Below, in pieces: positions 32,902 through 36,962 of a DNA stretch of 36,962 nucleotides. The stretch is from positions 1-36,962 of the forward strand of contig NZ_JADPUN010000245.1 in assembly GCF_015690345.1 (NCBI RefSeq). Direction: 5' to 3'. Numbering within the stretch: the stretch's first letter is position 1; every line of letters starts with the position of its first letter. This DNA is from Plantactinospora alkalitolerans (lineage in GTDB: Bacteria > Actinomycetota > Actinomycetes > Mycobacteriales > Micromonosporaceae). Both the position numbers and the translations under genes were made by a program. The notes below the pieces were generated by a model, which was not told the origin of the DNA, did no database searches, and saw only the letters and a list, made by a program, of their open reading frames with translations.

Positions 32902-35092
32902 CTCCGGCCGCCGCCACCAGGAGATCGGGGCGGGCCACGATGGCGGTCACCGTGGCATCGAATTCGATCGTCCGACCGGGCGGGGTGACGACCCCGAGCG
33001 GGTGCCACCGCAGCACGGTGCCGTCCGTGGCGACCAGCCAGGCGATCCCGTCGGCCCGGGTCACCGCCAGCGAGCGCACCGGCCCGGTGGCGGTCATCAG
33101 CACCGCCGGTTCGGGCAGGGCCGGCTCGCCGTACTCCTCCGCCGGCCCGGGGTCGGTCAGGTCCGTCCGGCCCGACCCGGACCCGTCCGGATCGGTCCGT
33201 ACCAGGTCGGTCAGGTCGACGCTGCGGACCTGGCCGTTGCGTCCCGCGCCGAAGACCAGGCCGCGCCCGTCGACCGTGGCAGCCGCGACCGCGTACGCGG
33301 CACCGCCGTGACCGTCCAGCACCGTCCGTACGCTCCGCCCGGACCGCGCGTCCCACAGCCGTACGGTGTCGTCGGCGGCAGCGCTGAGCAGCACGGGTAC
33401 GCCAGCCAACTCCCCGATCGCGACCGCGTGGACGGGGCCGGAATGCCCGGTCAACGGGCCGGTCACCGCACCGGTCTCGACGTCGAGCCGGAACAGCACC
33501 TCCCCGGCGGTCAGCAGCAGCACCCACCGGCCGTCGACCAGCCCCGACGCGACCGGGCCCACCGCGCCGTCCGGGCCGACGACACCGGCCGGACACGGCA
33601 TGGGCACCCCGATCCGGGTGCCTGTGGCCGGGTCCCACACCTCGATCGTGTCCGGCCCGATCCGGGCCAGCGACGGTGGATGTCCCGGCACGACCAGCAC
33701 CGGCGCGACCGTTCCCGACGAGCCCGCCCCAGCGGCGGCCGGCACCCCGTCCAGCGGCACCTCGACCTCCACGCCGCGCACCCCGTCCAGCGGCGCCTCG
33801 ACCTCCACGCCGTGCACCCCGTCGAGCGGCACCTCGACCTCCCCGCCGCGCACCGCGTCGAGGGCCCGGACGGCCCGACCGGCGAACCCGGCGAGCACGA
33901 CGGGGCGGCCGGCGACCTCGGTGATCGCGAGCCGGGTCGGGCCGGGGACGGCCTCGGGCCGCTCGGCACCACGGCTGCCGGGCGGCACCTCGCGGCGGAA
34001 CGGGTAGGGCCGTTCCGGATCCCACACCCACACCAGACCGGCGGCGTCACCGGTGACCAGCATCGGCCGACCCGTGATCTCGACGGCGATGGTGCAGGTC
34101 GGTGCCGCCTCGTACGGATAGCGGAACGCCTCCCCGAACTGCGTACCGGACTCGGGCAGCCAGGCCCGTACGGTCGAGTCGTCACCGCTCCACAGCACCG
34201 GGCGGTCGCCCAACCGTCCCGCGACGACCGAGTTGACCTGACCGGTGTGCGCGGAGAACGCCGGCCCGAGCGGCATTCCGCCGGGCACCTCCCACACCCG
34301 GACCAGTCGCCCGGCGGCACCGAGCAGGACCCGCTGTTCCCGCCAGTCGGCGAACCGCAGGACGTTCACCAGGCCCGGCACCTCGAACGCGTACTCGCCG
34401 AGTTGCTCCCCGCGTACGCCCTCGCCGTCACCCGGATCGGCGACCAGGCGCCACAGCGAGATCCTGCCGGTACCGGTGCCGACCGCCACCAGGGCGTCGT
34501 CGCCGGTCCCCGTCGCGGCCAGTACCGCGACCCGCTCCGTACCGGCCCGCAGCGAGCCGACCCGCTCGCCCCCGTCCGCCGCCAGCGACCAGACCTGAAG
34601 GGTCGGCGACCCGCCGGTCAGCACCACGTGGGGCCGACCGGCCAGGGTGACGGTGCCCAGGGAGCGGACGTCCCCACACCATCGCCGCCATCGGGACCGG
34701 CCGCTGTCGAGGTCGCTGACCTGTAGATAGCCCGACCCTGCACCGGACACGATCATCAGCTCGCCGGCGATCCGGACCGTCGCACAGGTGCTGGCGTGGG
34801 CCCGCTCGTCCACCGCGCCGACCAGGCTGCCGTCCAGGAGATCGAGGACGACCCGGGCCCCGGCGTAGCTGGTGACCAGCGCATGCGGTCGTCCGGTCCG
34901 GTCGTCCGGGTAGCCGACCAGTTGGGTGACCCACGCCGGCACCGGCTGGTACGGCCCGGCGCGGGCCAGGCCGGAGCGGGGCCGGAGACCGTCCCGGCCC
35001 CAGGTCCAACCCGGCCGCCAGGACCAGCCGGATCCGCCGGCGGTCCGCGTTCCGGAGCGGCCGGCCGTGGTCCAGACCCGCCCGCCGGTCAT
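32867..35092 (-). CDS. WD40 repeat protein
   Basis: The 741-residue protein carries many WD40-type blades. Recognisable repeats include TGQVNSVVAGRLGDRPVLWSGDDSTVRAW, SGPVHAVAIGELAGVPVLLSAAADDTVRLWDARSG and GDAAGLVWVWDPE. Together they would make one or two beta-propellers, usual scaffolds for protein contacts. No kinase, caspase, NTPase or other effector domain precedes the propeller; the N-terminal ~50 residues are Trp/Gly/Arg-rich and look disordered. The central part has a 12-residue tandem repeat (VEVPLDGVRG-like). The start is ATG 35092, though the poor N-terminus makes a later start possible. No signal peptide is seen. It lies downstream of urtE on the same strand, 216 bases away. Confidence 0.85.
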   Translation of the reverse strand: MTGGRVWTTAGRSGTRTAGGSGWSWRPGWTWGRDGLRPRSGLARAGPYQPVPAWVTQLVGYPDDRTGRPHALVTSYAGARVVLDLLDGSLVGAVDERAHASTCATVRIAGELMIVSGAGSGYLQVSDLDSGRSRWRRWCGDVRSLGTVTLAGRPHVVLTGGSPTLQVWSLAADGGERVGSLRAGTERVAVLAATGTGDDALVAVGTGTGRISLWRLVADPGDGEGVRGEQLGEYAFEVPGLVNVLRFADWREQRVLLGAAGRLVRVWEVPGGMPLGPAFSAHTGQVNSVVAGRLGDRPVLWSGDDSTVRAWLPESGTQFGEAFRYPYEAAPTCTIAVEITGRPMLVTGDAAGLVWVWDPERPYPFRREVPPGSRGAERPEAVPGPTRLAITEVAGRPVVLAGFAGRAVRALDAVRGGEVEVPLDGVHGVEVEAPLDGVRGVEVEVPLDGVPAAAGAGSSGTVAPVLVVPGHPPSLARIGPDTIEVWDPATGTRIGVPMPCPAGVVGPDGAVGPVASGLVDGRWVLLLTAGEVLFRLDVETGAVTGPLTGHSGPVHAVAIGELAGVPVLLSAAADDTVRLWDARSGRSVRTVLDGHGGAAYAVAAATVDGRGLVFGAGRNGQVRSVDLTDLVRTDPDGSGSGRTDLTDPGPAEEYGEPALPEPAVLMTATGPVRSLAVTRADGIAWLVATDGTVLRWHPLGVVTPPGRTIEFDATVTAIVARPDLLVAAAGDGLIAYLPASV
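33740..33860. repeat. 36-bp tandem repeat within the WD40 gene
   Basis: Three full copies of a 36-bp unit (33740-33775, 33776-33811, 33812-33847) and a partial fourth encode the 12-residue repeat G-V-x-G-V-E-V-E-[VA]-P-L-D. It forms an insert between two propeller blades. Confidence 0.85.
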
Positions 35093-35308
35093 CGCGGCGA
35101 GGCGGGAACGGAAGCGCGATCATCGAGCAGCGTCGCATCGACGAGCATGGTTCGGCAGTTTAGTCCGGATGGCGCGGTTGTCGGACACACCGGCAAGGAC
35201 CGGCATCACCGGCAGGCCCGACATAGCCGATTCGACTGGCACAACCGGCGCATCCTCCGGCCCTCAGGTCCCTCCGGTCTCCGGTCTGTCCGGACTCTCC
35301 GGTCCCTC
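35093..35308. other. Non-coding gap with short CCGGT-rich repeats
   Basis: No convincing gene is visible between the urtE stop and the WD40 start. The right half contains irregular direct repeats built on TCCGGTC and ACCGGCA units. No clear terminator hairpin was found, so urtE transcripts may run into the WD40 gene. Confidence 0.5.
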
Positions 35309-36004
35309 CTAGACCGAGAGCAGCCCGTGCACCGACGGGTCCCGGAGGTCCTCCCGGTCGCCGGACCGGACCACCTCGCCCGCATCCAGGATCACGAAAC
35401 GGTCCGCCACCCGCAGTGCGAGGTCCAGATACTGCTCGACCAGCAGGATCGCCAGGCCGAGTTCGGAGTGCAACCGCTGTACGGCCTCCTCGATCTCCAG
35501 GATGATCGACGGCTGGATGCCCTCGGTCGGCTCGTCCAGCAGCAGCATCTTCGGCCGGCTGACCAGTGCACGGGCGATGGCGAGCTGCTGCTGTTGCCCG
35601 CCGGAGAGGAACCCGGCCCGTCGGCGCAGCAACGCCGGCAGGGCCGGGAAGAGATCGAGGGCCTCGTCCACCGCACCCCGACTGACCTCCCCCGCCGCCT
35701 CGGCCGCGACCTGGAGGTTCTCCGCGACGGTGAGCTGCGGAAAGGTCTCGTGGCCCGGGGGTACGTAGCCGAGCCCCCGGCGTACCCGTTCGTGTGTCTT
35801 GAGGCCGGTGATCTCCTCTCCGGCGAAGACGACCCGACCGGCCCGAACCGGAAGCACCCCCATGATCGCCTTGAGCAGGGTCGTCTTGCCCACCCCGTTC
35901 CGCCCCATCACGCAGACCAGCGCACCGGCCGGCGCCTCCAGGTCCACCCCGAAGAGCACCTGCGCCCGGCCGTACGCCACGTCCAGCCCCTGCACCGTCA
36001 ACAT
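35309..36004 (-). CDS. urtE: Urea ABC transporter ATP-binding subunit UrtE
   Basis: This is one of two ATPases of the urea uptake ABC transporter (branched-chain amino-acid-type importer), 231 residues. It has Walker A GRNGVGKTT near residue 34, the signature FLSGGQQQQLAIARAL and Walker B LLLDEPTEGIQPSIILEIEEAV. The TEGIQPS-I string after Walker B is characteristic of UrtE rather than LivF. The GYVPPGHETFPQLTVAENL block also fits. ATG 36004 follows the urtD stop with no gap; GGGAGG lies eight bases upstream inside urtD. It is the last visible gene of the urt operon. Confidence 0.88.
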   Translation of the reverse strand: MLTVQGLDVAYGRAQVLFGVDLEAPAGALVCVMGRNGVGKTTLLKAIMGVLPVRAGRVVFAGEEITGLKTHERVRRGLGYVPPGHETFPQLTVAENLQVAAEAAGEVSRGAVDEALDLFPALPALLRRRAGFLSGGQQQQLAIARALVSRPKMLLLDEPTEGIQPSIILEIEEAVQRLHSELGLAILLVEQYLDLALRVADRFVILDAGEVVRSGDREDLRDPSVHGLLSV

Positions 36005-36772
36005 CTACGAGACCTCCCTGACCAGTTCGGCACTCTCCTTGCGGGTCCGGCCGAGGTACACCTCCTGCACCCGGGGGTCGGCCTGCACCTGGGCGACCGT
36101 CCCCTCGCAGAGCAGCCGGCCCTCGTGCAGCACGGTGACCGTGCTGGCGAACCGGCGCAGGAAGTCCATGTCGTGTTCGACCACGATGACGGTGTGGTCC
36201 CGGGCGACCTGTTGCAGCAGTTCACCGGTGCGGGCCCGCTCGTCCCGGCTCATCCCGGCCACCGGCTCGTCCAGCAGCAACAGGCTCGGAGACTGCGCCA
36301 GCAGCATGCCGATCTCCAGCCACTGCCGCTGGCCGTGCGACAGCACCCCTGCGGGACGGTTCGCCAACTCCGCCAGGCCGGTGGTGTCCAGGGCCGATGC
36401 GACCAGGTCGGCGATTCCCCGCCGTCGACGCAGCAGCGTGCCGAGCGGACGCCGGAAGGTCGCGGCGAGGTCCAGGTTCTCCAGCACCGTCAACTGCTCG
36501 AAGACGACCGACGTCTGGAAGGTACGGCCGATCCCGAGCCGGACGATCTGGTGCTCGCGCCGGCCGCACAGCTCCGCACCGGCGAACCGGACCGAGCCCG
36601 ACGCCGGCCTCGTCAGACCGGTGATCACGTCGATCAGCGTGGTCTTGCCGGCCCCGTTGGGTCCGATCAGGAACCGCAGCTCGCCCGCGTCGACGGTGAA
36701 GTCGAGATCGGTGACGGCCCGGAATCCGGAGAAGACGACGTTCAGTCCCCGGACCTGCAACAGGTCGCTCAT
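36005..36772 (-). CDS. urtD: Urea ABC transporter ATP-binding subunit UrtD
   Basis: The partner ATPase has 255 residues. Walker A GPNGAGKTT is at about 37-45. The sequence GIGRTFQTSVVFEQLTVLENLDLA, the signature LSHGQRQWLEIGMLL and Walker B LLLDEPVAGMS are closer to UrtD than to LivG, as is the ending VTVLHEGRLLCEGTVAQVQADPRVQEVYLG. The start is ATG 36772, overlapping the urtC stop by four bases. The urease operon in the same window makes urea the reasonable substrate, though the rest of the operon lies outside. Confidence 0.9.
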   Translation of the reverse strand: MSDLLQVRGLNVVFSGFRAVTDLDFTVDAGELRFLIGPNGAGKTTLIDVITGLTRPASGSVRFAGAELCGRREHQIVRLGIGRTFQTSVVFEQLTVLENLDLAATFRRPLGTLLRRRRGIADLVASALDTTGLAELANRPAGVLSHGQRQWLEIGMLLAQSPSLLLLDEPVAGMSRDERARTGELLQQVARDHTVIVVEHDMDFLRRFASTVTVLHEGRLLCEGTVAQVQADPRVQEVYLGRTRKESAELVREVS

Positions 36773-36962
36773 GATCCCACCTCGCCCCGCTCGGCGGCCG
36801 CCACCGGCACACCTGATCCGGCTCGCTCCGGCGTACCCACCGCGCCGTTCGGCTCCGACGCACCCACCGATCCGTTCGGCTCCGGCGTGCCCGACGGTGT
36901 CTGACGAGGCCGGCGTCGGGCTCGGTCCGGTTCGCCGGTGCGGAGCTGTGCGGCCGGCGCGA
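36769..36962 (-). CDS. urtC: C-terminal tail of the preceding urea transporter permease (UrtC), partial
   Basis: Only the last 63 codons are inside the window. They encode a low-complexity tail without membrane segments, including an eight-residue repeat (EPNGSVGA / EPNGAVGT). The stop codon overlaps the urtD start by four bases (ATGA). Identification as UrtC rests only on the conserved urtABCDE order, because the conserved membrane domain is not visible. A tail of this length is longer than usual for UrtC. Confidence 0.6.
   Translation of the reverse strand, partial: APAAQLRTGEPDRARRRPRQTPSGTPEPNGSVGASEPNGAVGTPERAGSGVPVAAAERGEVGS

Noticed and set aside
35309-36772. Branched-chain amino acid transporter ATPases LivG/LivF
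   Set aside because: The strings LLDEPTEGIQPS, LSHGQRQWLEIGMLL and DPRVQEVYLG match UrtE/UrtD better, and a urease operon is in the window. LivG/LivF remains possible until the binding protein and permeases are seen.
34796-36904. Plus-strand open frame of 702 codons opposite WD40, urtE and urtD
   Set aside because: The minus-strand genes carry clear Walker and WD40 motifs. The plus frame is His/Arg/Gln-rich shadow sequence.

Overview
The window is high-GC DNA from an actinomycete. Gene content and style (aspS next to rarA, DUF3558-type lipoprotein, streptogrisin-like protease, DUF5753/DUF397 remnant, frequent GTG starts, proline/glycine-rich membrane proteins) point to Micromonosporaceae, probably Micromonospora or a close relative. 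This placement is inferred; no rRNA or tRNA gene is present to confirm it. The left end is a true contig end: bases 11-44 are the Illumina Nextera Read 2 transposase adapter with one mismatch, and bases 1-10 are probably the i7 index. The right end cuts through a urea-transport permease gene.

Layout. 45-8171 is a leftward housekeeping block: aspS, a membrane protein with a DnaJ C-terminal-like domain, an ArsR-type repressor with an MFS exporter, a 72-residue membrane protein, rarA and a truncated proline-rich gene. 8380-9033 is an AlkB-like dioxygenase. 9118-10445 holds a small membrane/coiled-coil protein and a parallel beta-helix protein, which look like phage-derived parts. 10679-13906 is an ABC exporter with a GbsR/MarR-type regulator and matching operator-like sites. 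13966-14520 is a lipoprotein. 14683-19527 is a complete, translationally coupled ureABCFGD cluster. 19672-22096 is an SCP2-domain protein overlapping a glycogen-debranching-type glycosidase.

22173-28636 is accessory-looking: a membrane protein with what seems to be a degenerate kinase N-lobe, an unrecognised 356-residue protein, a methyltransferase, a deletion-fused DUF5753/DUF397 remnant, a SUKH-type protein, an SGNH hydrolase caught between two outward-facing IS remnants, and a GNAT acetyltransferase. 28711-32731 carries a DUF998 membrane protein, a secreted S1 protease, a secreted SGNH esterase, and a divergent HxlR regulator/thioesterase pair. 32867-36962 carries a WD40 protein and the end of a urea ABC transporter operon (urtC tail, urtD, urtE).

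How genes work together. UrtCDE would import urea and UreABC hydrolyse it, with UreF, UreG and UreD loading nickel; the two sets lie about 16 kb apart. The ArsR/MFS and GbsR/ABC sets each look like a self-regulated efflux unit. No complete mobile element, CRISPR array, tRNA or rRNA gene was seen.
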